DNA from: an uncultured Chloroflexota bacterium
GTDB lineage: Bacteria > Chloroflexota > Limnocylindria > Limnocylindrales > Limnocylindraceae
Assembly: GCA_903944295.1 (NCBI GenBank)
Contig: CAJARA010000122.1
Coordinates: 1-15,316, forward strand
DNA: 15,316 nucleotides
Direction: 5' to 3'
Part shown: piece after piece, positions 6,501 through 13,426 of the stretch
Layout: each line of letters opens with the position of its first letter
Numbering within the stretch: the first letter of the stretch is position 1
Translations under genes and position numbers: made by a program
Notes under the pieces: model-generated
What the model was told of the DNA's origin: nothing
Database searches by the model: none
Seen by the model: only the letters and a program-made list of their open reading frames with translations

Positions 6501-9139
6501 AGAAGTGCCCAAGCGCCGTTGATCTTGCGCGCTGCGCAGCGATCTCAGGCGCGACTACCGTCTCATACACCCCAGTGGTGGGTGATGCGGGCCAATTCCT
6601 GCGCATCAAGGTGACTGCGTCAAACATGTCGGGTACCGCAGTGGCCTATTCGGTGGTGAGCGCAAGCTACCCAGTTGCTTCGCGGCCAGTGATTAGCACG
6701 GCGCCAACCCTCACCGGGGGTATTACGCAAGGAACGACACTGACCGCGACCAAGGGAATCTGGACGGGGGTTCCAGCACCAGTGCTAACCATCCAGTGGT
6801 ATCGATGCACTGAAGCCTTGGGTGCGCCAGCCTCCGAGGTGCCGAGTGACTGCGCTGCGATTGAAGGGCAAACTGCTCTTACCTATACATCCCGTGAGGC
6901 AGATCTCGGTTCGGGCATTCGCGCAGTCATCTCTGCGACGAACGGTTCAGGCACATCCTTCGCCGCAACCGCCGCAACAGGACGCATTGCGAGCCTACCT
7001 AGAGCCTCCGTTGCGCCAGGAATCATTGGCGAACCTGCCGTTGGCGAACTGCTCGCCGCACGCGGGGCCACCTGGATCGCCGTTCCAGCAGCAGACTCAT
7101 CCTTCCAGTGGCTGCGCTGCACGTCTATAGCCGAGAGCAGCTGCGCCATCATCGCGGGGGCTACGGGCGAAACCTACGTGCCAACCTTGAGCGATGCTGC
7201 ACGGTGGATTCGCGTGCGGGAGACCGCGACGAATGCCGCCGGCTCCGCATCGTCTTCAAGCCCGTCTACGGATCAGATTACGGTACCTGCGAGCAACACC
7301 GTCGCTCCATCGCTAACGGGAACTCCGACCCGAGGCTCACGCCTAACAGGCAGCGTAGGTTCTTGGATCGGCACGCCTGCGCCAACCTTCACCTATACGT
7401 GGTATCGCTGTGATGAACTGGCAAGTGCCGCGGTCGAACCGCAAGATGGCTGCGTGGCCATCACTGGTGCGGTCGCGCTCTCATATCAGTTAACCGATAG
7501 CGATCTTGAGAAGTACATCGTGTTTGGCGCCACAGGCACCAATGCGGGACGATCACTTCTGGTGCTCACTGCCTCCTCAAACATGGTGAGCGCACCCACC
7601 CTGAATTCTTCAATCCCGACGGTCTCAGGCACCTACACGGTGGGCTCTACACTCACAGGTAGCACGGGAACTTGGCAAGGTACCCCAACGCCAGCCCTGG
7701 AGTATCAGTGGATGCGCTGCTCAGCAGCCGCTGACACGCTGCGTTGCTCTGAGATCTTTGAGGCTACCGACCTGAGCTATGTGGTCTCAGAAGACGATGC
7801 TGGCTCCTGGCTTCGCCTCCGGATTACGGGGAGCAACGTCGGAGCGATCGTAGTGGGATTCAGTGCCGCCTCGTCGAATGCTGTTAGCGGCCCTCCTTCG
7901 CTTATCGCAGAACCTACCGTTGACTGCGACACGGCAGCCTATTGCGCCAAGACTGTGGGTGGTGGCCTTACTGCCTACCGCGGAACTTGGGCCGGGCTGC
8001 CAGCGCCTGCGGTCACCCACAACTGGTATGTCTGCGACTATCCGTACGGTTTTGATGAGCTTGGCGCTGACTGTACGGTGCTGAGCAGCCCTACCGTAAC
8101 CAAGTACACAACTTTACGGGTTGATAAGTACTACAGAATCAAGGTTGTCGCGACAAACTCCGAAGGCACGGCAACATCATGGTCGGCGACGAGTGTTGCG
8201 ATCGCCGCTGCGCCAACTCTTGCGAATAGCAGTGCCGTTTCAATCGGCGTTGATGGGGCGTACCTAGTGGTGGGTAGCGTGCTAACCGCCGTAACCGGTG
8301 AATGGACGGGTAGCCCTGAGCCAGAGTTCTCGTACGCGTGGGCAATCTGCACTTCTGCCGCAGGGACGAGCTGCACGACAGTGGCCGATGCTTTTGGCCC
8401 TGAGTTTGAAGTACCTGATGAGGCGAGAGACAAGTGGCTCAAGTTGAGCGTTACCGCGAGCAATGTTGCGGGCAGCACGATTAGGACGGCGATGTCAACA
8501 ACTGGAGTTTACGCAGCGCCAGACCTTTCGGTGGCTACGATCGCAGTAGTAAATTCTTCAGTCCCTTCGGCCCCTGTTGGCGGCATTGCTCTTGGCAACA
8601 CGCTGACCGCCACCATTTCTGGGGCAACAGGATTCCCAGTGCCCACGTATACATATCAATGGCAACTGTGCAGTCTATATTTTGACGCGGATCTAGGTGA
8701 AGAAGTGCCGAGCTGTGAGGACATCTCAGGCGCGACTGCTCGCACATATGTGGTCGGAAACGCAGACCTCGGGGAGTCCATTAGGGTCGTAGTGACCGCG
8801 GTAAATACTGCAGGTGAATCCACTGCAGAGAGTGGGTTAACTCAAAACGCAATCGGTGTTCCCCAGGACCATGTTTCATCACTTACTGCAACGAGCCCTG
8901 CAGTCAGAACGATGGCGATCACCTGGTTCTTCCCGACAATCAATCAGCCGAGTTTCCCCGTGACAGGGTTCAAGATTGTGCTCTCAGGGAAGAATGCAAA
9001 CACGGTATATGTGGGCGTTACGGTGAGGGCGTGGAACTTCACTGGACTGACAAAGGGTGCAACCACAGTCATGGTGTACGCGTTGAATTGGGCCGGAACT
9101 GATTCGATTCCAGCTACCAGGGCAGTTACCGTCAGGTAG
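3590..9139 (+). CDS. giant secreted protein: RCC1-type propeller + 13 Ig-like repeats + FN3-like domain
   Basis: This 1849-aa protein opens with a Sec signal peptide: basic n-region, hydrophobic core about residues 12-27, and small residues near PASSA at 31-35. Residues about 36-425 hold RCC1-like repeats with seven Cys pairs (the first is C53/C65, as in CAIVAGDLWCAG), consistent with a seven-bladed propeller. Residues about 425-1755 hold thirteen Ig-like repeats of 97-107 aa with the pattern G-(S/T)-W-x-G-x-P-x-P ... W-(Y/R)-R-C ... C-x-x-I-x-G-A-T ... Y-x-x-x-x-x-D. The Cys that follows the Trp sits at residues 469, 572, 670, 773, 870, 973, 1073, 1177, 1274, 1377, 1482, 1587 and 1694. The last ~90 residues resemble a fibronectin type III domain. 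No LPXTG motif or C-terminal membrane helix is present, so it is probably released or held non-covalently. Such architectures suggest surface adhesion or binding; no catalytic site is seen. ATG 3590 fits a leaderless start. ATG 3599, 10 nt after GAGGA, is the alternative. Most of the gene is clearly GC-rich, but 4561-4860 drops to about 49% by hand count. Confidence 0.93.
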   Translation: MLAMTRLKRSAIATVVTMIFALVALLPLAQPASSASFTISTWRKVAMGPDMGCAIANYDGGALFCWGDLPTGRVGTPVYIVGTTPNGIPSSVTDVWVGDTNYCAIVAGDLWCAGVNGYGQVGDGTKTNRNTPIPVVGLPDGVVSGVALGANSTCAIVAGTVYCAGDGRVDWTAVGGLIAGVEIDQITHASGAYCVRADTRIWCWGTGSTGLLGNGSTAVTSTTTPALATLISSRPVSALGVVDPTSDRICAITVADTLFCWGSGITTGTVIAGTPTGLVAAAIGSRHGCVTYPSGNKCFGADGHGQLGRGVIGDTSAWQSWTAVGISTPTGISGSSTNVAAGRMVTCWILPDTSLACSGSSSWGRRGFGSWIKNTWTGYCYDPSDYQMFRTADAECFSTWISNQSFATYGEATPTALTAVVASGIVQPSVTASPTLSTPTPAAGSSITLGDINWSGWPWPTMTYQWYRCESAEVAGTPIDPACTAISGATLSRYTPTVDDAGKLLRLQVTGTNASGSAESTSATTSAVTRPAGRSVAPAISSLATVGSTVTVDTGSWVGYPAPTVAVTWRRCTHATDSRRCATIAGVSGTSYTLVSADTGKWIRALVTANNATGSASYLTATTSQITMSPVASVAPSITGSPRVGQRLTGRTGTWLGYPTPTLTFAWERCATNVSETGGETDCTVIEAAASRTYLLTQADASYFMRFAVTGTIGDVAVTAKSDTTGLVSARPLPANPLPAIQGDPLVGEPITVSSGTWTASPEATITFAWRRCTSTTDATLCTSIAGATVAEYTPVDADGGKYLRVVVTAQNDYGTYAVTTVAKYVRAFPTVTISPVVSGGARVGGTLSVTSGTWFAYPTPTYTYSWYRCATDGSAMETAPPECELIDGATNVTYAVTESELLYYVRATVRAANLAGVMTATSATSPLIGFAPVNTGVPEVTGSPIVGVENVASVGTWDGNPTPDLSYQWQKCPSAVDLARCAAISGATTVSYTPVVGDAGQFLRIKVTASNMSGTAVAYSVVSASYPVASRPVISTAPTLTGGITQGTTLTATKGIWTGVPAPVLTIQWYRCTEALGAPASEVPSDCAAIEGQTALTYTSREADLGSGIRAVISATNGSGTSFAATAATGRIASLPRASVAPGIIGEPAVGELLAARGATWIAVPAADSSFQWLRCTSIAESSCAIIAGATGETYVPTLSDAARWIRVRETATNAAGSASSSSPSTDQITVPASNTVAPSLTGTPTRGSRLTGSVGSWIGTPAPTFTYTWYRCDELASAAVEPQDGCVAITGAVALSYQLTDSDLEKYIVFGATGTNAGRSLLVLTASSNMVSAPTLNSSIPTVSGTYTVGSTLTGSTGTWQGTPTPALEYQWMRCSAAADTLRCSEIFEATDLSYVVSEDDAGSWLRLRITGSNVGAIVVGFSAASSNAVSGPPSLIAEPTVDCDTAAYCAKTVGGGLTAYRGTWAGLPAPAVTHNWYVCDYPYGFDELGADCTVLSSPTVTKYTTLRVDKYYRIKVVATNSEGTATSWSATSVAIAAAPTLANSSAVSIGVDGAYLVVGSVLTAVTGEWTGSPEPEFSYAWAICTSAAGTSCTTVADAFGPEFEVPDEARDKWLKLSVTASNVAGSTIRTAMSTTGVYAAPDLSVATIAVVNSSVPSAPVGGIALGNTLTATISGATGFPVPTYTYQWQLCSLYFDADLGEEVPSCEDISGATARTYVVGNADLGESIRVVVTAVNTAGESTAESGLTQNAIGVPQDHVSSLTATSPAVRTMAITWFFPTINQPSFPVTGFKIVLSGKNANTVYVGVTVRAWNFTGLTKGATTVMVYALNWAGTDSIPATRAVTVR
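4985..8860 (+). repeat. thirteen Ig-like domain repeats with a two-domain super-period
   Basis: Spacing between the conserved post-Trp cysteines is 103, 98, 103, 97, 103, 100, 104, 97, 103, 105, 105 and 107 aa. The number of residues between the two cysteines of each repeat is 13, 8, 12, 8, 13, 8, 14, 7, 13, 8, 12, 7 and 14. Long and short loops alternate without exception, so the ancestral duplicating unit was probably a pair of domains of about 200 aa (600 bp). Confidence 0.88.
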
Positions 9140-9202
9140 CCCCGGTTGCCTTTCGGCGTATGGAGTGTCTTCGCAAGCGTGCACGGTAGTTGCTCCCTCT
9201 GC

Positions 9203-9208
9203 GATACT
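9203..9208 (+). promoter_or_regulatory. -10-like box for leaderless ptsI
   Basis: GATACT ends 7 nt before ATG 9216, and no purine-rich ribosome-binding site precedes that ATG. The spacing fits transcription starting at, or one base before, the start codon. No matching -35 box was found at 16-18 bp. Confidence 0.4.
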
Positions 9209-9215
9209 CCTCCTC

Positions 9216-10862
9216 ATGAGTAGCAGCGCAGCAGGGGTACGGCGCGGGACGCCAGGCTCGCCAGGGAGCGCGGCCGGCCCCGTCTGGACGCTCCCCGCTT
9301 CTGTGCTCACCCCTGTGCAGCGCAGCGGCGCAACTGTGGATGAGGCGATCGCGGCGCTGGCGACGGCCGCGGCGCAGCTGACGGCAATGGCCGCAGCCCG
9401 CAGCGAGGCGGGCGCGGCGGAAGAGAGCGAGATCTTCTCGATGCAGGCGGTGATGGCGAGCGACCCTGCGCTTGCTGCGGCGATTCGCGACGCGGCGAAG
9501 GGCGGCGCTGACGACGTTGCGGCGCTGATTGCGGCGGGGGAGGCGCAAGCGGCGCTGCTCGCCGCACTTCCAGACGAGTACCTTGCGGCGCGTGCCGCCG
9601 ATGTGCGCGACGTTGCTTCGCGCGCGGCGCGCATCTTGGCCGGCACCACAATTCCGCTTCCCGGCCGGCCAATCATCTTGGTTGCAGAGGATCTACCACC
9701 GAGCGTCTCTGCCGAGATTCCTCGCGAGCACCTGCTCGGCATTGCGCTTCGTGCCGGTTCGCGCACCGCGCACGCAGTGATCTTGGCGCGCGCCGCCGGC
9801 ATCCCCTGCATCGTTGCCGCGCGCGAACTTGAAGTTGACGGCTCGCTAGACGGCGTTCAGGCAGTCGTTGATGGCGCCGCGGGAACACTGACGCTCGCCC
9901 CGAGCAGCGCCGATCTTGCTGCGGCGGAGGCGGTGAAGAAGCAAGGCGCGGTGGACGCAACGCGCCGCGCCACGTTACGCGGTACGCCGTGCGTCATGGC
10001 GAACGGCACGCCCGTGCACCTCTACGCGAACATCGGATCCGCAGATGGAGCGGCACGCGCGGTGGAGGTTGGCGCCGAAGGGATTGGCCTGCTGCGATCC
10101 GAATTCCTGCTGCTTGATCGCGAGACGCCACCAGATGAGCGCGAGCAGCTGCGCGCCTTCACCAAGGTGTTTGAGGCGCTCGGAGCAGATCGACCACTGA
10201 CACTGCGACTCGCCGACATCGGCGGCGACAAGGAGATCCCGTACCTTAAGTTGCCGCATGAGGCGAATCCATTCCTTGGGCTGCGTGGATATCGACTGGC
10301 GATGATCAAGGATCGGCCGGACCTGCGCGCGCTCTTTGCGTCGCAGGTTGCGGCGGCGCTCCGCGCTGCGGCGGCCACACGCGGCGCGTTGCGCATCATG
10401 GCGCCGATGATCTCCGTTCGTGCCGAAGTGGATGATCTTCTTGGTTTGATCAAGACGGTTCGCGCCGACCTCTCCGCGCGTGGTGAGTCGGCCGCGGCTG
10501 CATATCCAGCTGCGATCGGCATCATGATTGAAGTGCCGGCGGCGGCGCTAACAGCTGCGGAACTCGCCGCAGGGTTGGACTTTGTCAGCGTGGGGACGAA
10601 TGACTTGACGCAGTACGCCATGGCGGCCGATCGGATCAATCCGGCGCTCGTTGCGCTGCAAGACGCTGCTGCACCAGGCGTTGTGGCGCTGCTACGTGCC
10701 GTAGTCGAAGGGGCGAAGAAGGCTGGCGTTGAGGTGGGGGTCTGCGGCGAGCTCGCCGGCAGCGTGAGTGGCGCTCGACTCCTCACGGAGATCGGCATCT
10801 ACGAGCTCTCCATGGATCCAGCCGCAGTGGACGAGGTGCGCGAGGGGCTACTGGGCGCCTAG
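9216..10862 (+). CDS. ptsI: phosphoenolpyruvate-protein phosphotransferase (PTS enzyme I)
   Basis: Enzyme I takes phosphate from PEP and passes it through its own histidine to HPr, feeding sugar phosphotransfer. The 548-aa product begins with the family N-terminus (GTPGSPGSAAG at 11-21). It has the helical HPr-binding region (about 30-145), the phospho-histidine H186 in GSRTAHAVILARAAGIP, and the PEP-binding barrel: GIGLLRSEF (R294), RLADIGGDKE (R331), NPFLGLR, MIEVPAAAL (E437), GTNDLTQY (462-463), ADR (R473) and the catalytic C510 in GVCGELAG. All expected active-site residues are present and the length is normal. I prefer ATG 9216 to the upstream in-frame ATG 9165, because the family alignment begins just after it and the leader before it shows no homology. 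No HPr or enzyme II gene is in the window, so partners must lie elsewhere. The protein is unusually Ala-rich, reflecting GC bias. Confidence 0.95.
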   Translation: MSSSAAGVRRGTPGSPGSAAGPVWTLPASVLTPVQRSGATVDEAIAALATAAAQLTAMAAARSEAGAAEESEIFSMQAVMASDPALAAAIRDAAKGGADDVAALIAAGEAQAALLAALPDEYLAARAADVRDVASRAARILAGTTIPLPGRPIILVAEDLPPSVSAEIPREHLLGIALRAGSRTAHAVILARAAGIPCIVAARELEVDGSLDGVQAVVDGAAGTLTLAPSSADLAAAEAVKKQGAVDATRRATLRGTPCVMANGTPVHLYANIGSADGAARAVEVGAEGIGLLRSEFLLLDRETPPDEREQLRAFTKVFEALGADRPLTLRLADIGGDKEIPYLKLPHEANPFLGLRGYRLAMIKDRPDLRALFASQVAAALRAAAATRGALRIMAPMISVRAEVDDLLGLIKTVRADLSARGESAAAAYPAAIGIMIEVPAAALTAAELAAGLDFVSVGTNDLTQYAMAADRINPALVALQDAAAPGVVALLRAVVEGAKKAGVEVGVCGELAGSVSGARLLTEIGIYELSMDPAAVDEVREGLLGA

Positions 10863-10883
10863 GCGGCACTCACCACGCCTAAC

Positions 10884-10906
10884 TTGTGCAGTTGCACGAA
10901 TAATAC
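10884..10906 (+). promoter_or_regulatory. palindrome beside a -10-like box, upstream of the purine permease
   Basis: GTGCA-gt-TGCAC (10886-10897) is a perfect 5-bp inverted repeat that extends imperfectly to TT...AA, and it is followed by TAATAC (10901-10906). This looks like an operator next to a promoter, which would give a leader of about 170 nt for the permease gene. The hairpin could also belong to the ptsI 3' end, and no convincing -35 box is seen. Confidence 0.35.
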
Positions 10907-10987
10907 CCACCACTTCCTAGCGTTTTGCCCATATTTGCCACTTGTAGCGACCCCTCCACGACCGTAGCTTGGTGCTGACACGACGCG

Positions 10988-11067
10988 GGCCGCTTCGGCG
11001 GCCACTCCAGGCGGCGCGGAGGCCCCCCGGAGGTGGAGGTCCGGCCGGCCGTCCGATTTGATCGGCC
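10988..11067 (+). promoter_or_regulatory. structured GC-rich leader of the purine permease
   Basis: Three hairpins can be drawn: GGCCGC-ttcg-GCGGCC (10988-11003, a UUCG tetraloop), CCGGA...TCCGG around 11028-11045, and GGCCG...CGGCC (11047-11051 with 11063-11067). The last ends 3 nt before the GGGGGAGGG ribosome-binding site (11070-11078). A C-run near 11023-11028 could alternatively pair with that site. I do not see the conserved core of the known purine riboswitch. The first hairpin could instead be the ptsI terminator. Confidence 0.35.
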
Positions 11068-11082
11068 TAGGGGGAGGGTTAC

Positions 11083-12486
11083 ATGGCAAGCATCGCCAAG
11101 TACTTCCAGCTCAAGAAGCGTGGCACCACGGTAGGGACGGAAGTCCGCGCCGGCGCAACCACCTTCCTTGTGATGGCGTACATCATCTTCGTGAACGCGA
11201 ACTACGTTGGCGCAGGCGCAGCGGGCGGGGCAATCGGCGCCGCTGGCGCACCGAGCGCTGAAGCGATCTTCGCCGTCACCGCACTCGGTGCCGGTCTGCT
11301 CACGATTCTCATGGGCGTTGTGGCGAACTATCCGTTCGCAATCGCCGCAGGGATGGGACTTAACGCAGTTGTTGCGTTCCAGTTGATCCTTGGGCTCGGC
11401 CTCTCATGGGCTGAGGCGATGGCGGTCATCGTCTGGGAGGGCATCTTCATCACGATCCTGATGCTCACCGGCTTCCGCAAGGCGATCCTCGAAGCGATCC
11501 CGCTCAACTTGAAGCGCGCCATTGCCGTGGGCATTGGACTCTTCTTGCTCTTGATCGGTCTCTTTGAGGCCAATGTTGTTGTGAAGTCGTTCGCTGGCAC
11601 CGTGCCACTCGGACTCTTCTCGGGCATCGGCTTCGGCGGCGCTGAGATTCCAACGGCGGATCTTCCGCACCTTGCAATCTTCGGCGCAGGCCTCCTCACC
11701 GCACTTGCGCTCATTCGCAAGCCTGGTGGGCTGCTGATTTCAATCGGTGTGGGCACCGCCGTGGCACTCGCACTCGGAGTCTCTACGATTCCAACAAGCT
11801 TCGTCAGCCCGCTTGATTCGTCCAACTTTGTTGGGATCGGTCAGGCGTTCGGGGCGATGTTCAGCGTCTGGTCAAGTGGCGCGGGCTTCCTTGCGGTTGC
11901 ACTCGCCGTCTTCTCCATCATGTTGAGCGACTTCTTTGACACGGCCGGCACGATGGTTGGCCTTGGTGCACGCGCCGGACTCTTGGACAGCAAGGGCCAG
12001 CTCCCAGGTGCGAATCGCGTCCTTCTCGTTGACTCAATTGCAGCGATGGCGGGCGGCGCGCTCGGCGTCTCCTCGAACACGACGTACATTGAGTCTGCGG
12101 CAGGGATCAAGGAGGGTGGTCGCACCGGTCTCACCAGCGTGGTGACCGGCGCACTCTTCCTCTGCGCCGTACTCCTCTCGCCGATCGCTGGAATCGTTCC
12201 AGCTGCGGCAACGGCACCGGCACTCGTGATCATTGGTTACCTCATGTTTGAGGCGATCCGTGACGTGCAGTGGAAGGATGCCACCGATGGCTTCCCGATC
12301 CTCGCGACGCTGATCGTGATGCCACTCTCGTACTCAATCACTGACGGGATCGGCGTAGGGTTCCTTACCTACGGCATCCTGAAGGTGACATCGGGGAAGG
12401 CGAGCGACGTGAAGCCCCTCTTCTGGGTCTCCATTGCCGCATTCGTCGTTTACTTCCTGGTGAAGCTCGGCATCATCGCCGTCTGA
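11083..12486 (+). CDS. NCS2-family purine (adenine/guanine/hypoxanthine) permease
   Basis: This is a 467-aa polytopic protein of the AzgA-like branch (COG2252) of the NCS2 nucleobase transporters, which import purine bases with protons. Family landmarks in order are EVRAGATTFLVMAYIIFVN (20-38), NYPFAIAAGMGLNA (82-95), IPLNLKRAIAVGIGLFL (139-155), DFFDTAGTMVG (283-293) and SSNTTYIESAAGIKEGGRTG (330-349), the last being the substrate-region signature. Twelve to fourteen membrane segments are expected and the hydrophobic pattern fits. Length is normal for the branch. A strong GGGGGAGGG site precedes the ATG. The gene is monocistronic, with a structured leader before it and a hairpin terminator after it. 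Which base is preferred cannot be told from sequence. Confidence 0.94.
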   Translation: MASIAKYFQLKKRGTTVGTEVRAGATTFLVMAYIIFVNANYVGAGAAGGAIGAAGAPSAEAIFAVTALGAGLLTILMGVVANYPFAIAAGMGLNAVVAFQLILGLGLSWAEAMAVIVWEGIFITILMLTGFRKAILEAIPLNLKRAIAVGIGLFLLLIGLFEANVVVKSFAGTVPLGLFSGIGFGGAEIPTADLPHLAIFGAGLLTALALIRKPGGLLISIGVGTAVALALGVSTIPTSFVSPLDSSNFVGIGQAFGAMFSVWSSGAGFLAVALAVFSIMLSDFFDTAGTMVGLGARAGLLDSKGQLPGANRVLLVDSIAAMAGGALGVSSNTTYIESAAGIKEGGRTGLTSVVTGALFLCAVLLSPIAGIVPAAATAPALVIIGYLMFEAIRDVQWKDATDGFPILATLIVMPLSYSITDGIGVGFLTYGILKVTSGKASDVKPLFWVSIAAFVVYFLVKLGIIAV

Positions 12487-12512
12487 CACACGTTCAGCCC
12501 TCGTGGGCGGGT

Positions 12513-12540
12513 GAGGCCGGTCCCTTCGGGGGCCGGCCTC
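12513..12540 (+). terminator. strong hairpin terminator after the permease gene
   Basis: A 12-bp stem (12513-12524 with 12529-12540, including one G-U pair) closes a TTCG tetraloop 27 bp after the stop codon. A pyrimidine-rich stretch follows, but not a pure T-run. It isolates the permease from the next unit. Confidence 0.8.
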
Positions 12541-12595
12541 TCGCTTCTCTGTAGGATTCAGTTAGAGGCCCAATGCAGTGCGGGGGAGGGACGAG

Positions 12596-13411
12596 ATGAA
12601 GGTGTTCGCTTCGCTTCTCTTTGCGAGCCTGATGCTGTTTTCGGCAGGGTCGGCTCTGGCTCACCAGCCAGTGGTCGTGGATAACGACACGACCGAGGTC
12701 GTTGACCCCGAGATCTCAAAGGCCTACTACGGCGTGCTCTCCGGTGCAGTGCACACCTACGTGATCACATCCGACGCTGAGTTCAATCTCTATGTTGGGA
12801 TTCTCGTGCCAGATAGCGAGAGCCCGAAGCGGGACGTGAAGGCGGAGATCTTCCGCGGCGACGAGCTGGTGGAAACTCTCGGCGGGGTCGACGCGGAGTG
12901 GGTGACCTTCTACGAGCCGTTCGGTCAGAACACCTATTGGGACGCTGGCGAGTACCGCCTTCGCGCGGCGCCAGGAGTCTATTCAATTCGGATCTCAAGT
13001 CCCGACAACGCCAGCAAGTACTCACTCGCGATCGGCGAGATCGAGTTCTTTGATCTGGAGGATCGGGCCAACGCCCTCGCCGTCCTCCCAGGCATTCAGC
13101 AGGAATTCTTCGGCACATCCGCCGTTGAGCTCGTCGGCACCCGCTACGGCCTGATGAACCTGGTCGTCATCTACGGCGCCGCGCTCTTAGCCGCGCTGTT
13201 CTACAGGCTGATCCTGCGCCGACCCCTGGTTCGTCTGCTTGGCGGAACCTCGCGGATGATCGGCAAGCGGTTCCGTGTGGCGGCTGCGGTCGCGCTGTTT
13301 GCCGTTGCGATCACGACCACGTGGAGCCCGATCCTGCTCTTTGCCTCAGGTACCTTACTGTTTGACGTACTCCTCAGCCGGTTGGATGGCGCAGCCAAGA
13401 TGAGAGCATAG
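12596..13411 (+). CDS. secreted-domain membrane protein, unknown function
   Basis: I do not recognise this 271-aa protein. It has a clear signal peptide (residues 1-22, ending A-L-A before HQPVV). An extracytoplasmic beta-rich domain follows (about 23-155); its end, DAGEYRLRAAPGVYSIRISS with KYSLAIGE, resembles bacterial pre-peptidase C-terminal-like sandwich domains. A linker leads to a membrane helix (about 186-206), a basic loop RLILRRPLVRLLGGTSRMIGKRFR, and two close hydrophobic segments (about 228-246 and 246-261). ATG 12596 follows GGGGGAGGG with 5-nt spacing and starts exactly at the signal peptide, so it is preferred to the in-frame GTG 12578. The next gene starts 15 nt after its stop, indicating an operon. 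The layout suggests a surface sensor or envelope-assembly role, but this is a guess. Confidence 0.8.
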   Translation: MKVFASLLFASLMLFSAGSALAHQPVVVDNDTTEVVDPEISKAYYGVLSGAVHTYVITSDAEFNLYVGILVPDSESPKRDVKAEIFRGDELVETLGGVDAEWVTFYEPFGQNTYWDAGEYRLRAAPGVYSIRISSPDNASKYSLAIGEIEFFDLEDRANALAVLPGIQQEFFGTSAVELVGTRYGLMNLVVIYGAALLAALFYRLILRRPLVRLLGGTSRMIGKRFRVAAAVALFAVAITTTWSPILLFASGTLLFDVLLSRLDGAAKMRA

Positions 13412-13426
13412 AAAGGTAGATGGCCA

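Noticed and set aside
4985..8860. Possible CRISPR array or DNA satellite
   Set aside because: The repetition is at protein level with a ~300-bp period and diverged DNA; there are no short identical repeats with spacers.
9165..9215. 17-codon N-terminal extension of enzyme I
   Set aside because: It has no similarity to the family N-terminus and includes the probable -10 box; ATG 9216 fits better.
8984..9811. 275-codon minus-strand frame antisense to ptsI
   Set aside because: Ala/Ser-rich shadow caused by GC bias; the plus strand encodes enzyme I with full motifs.
10022..10798. 258-codon minus-strand frame
   Set aside because: Shadow of ptsI; Ser/Ala-rich with no recognisable domain.
10863..11082. 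Classic purine (guanine/adenine) riboswitch
   Set aside because: The conserved junction and loop sequences of that RNA class are not found; only generic hairpins are present.
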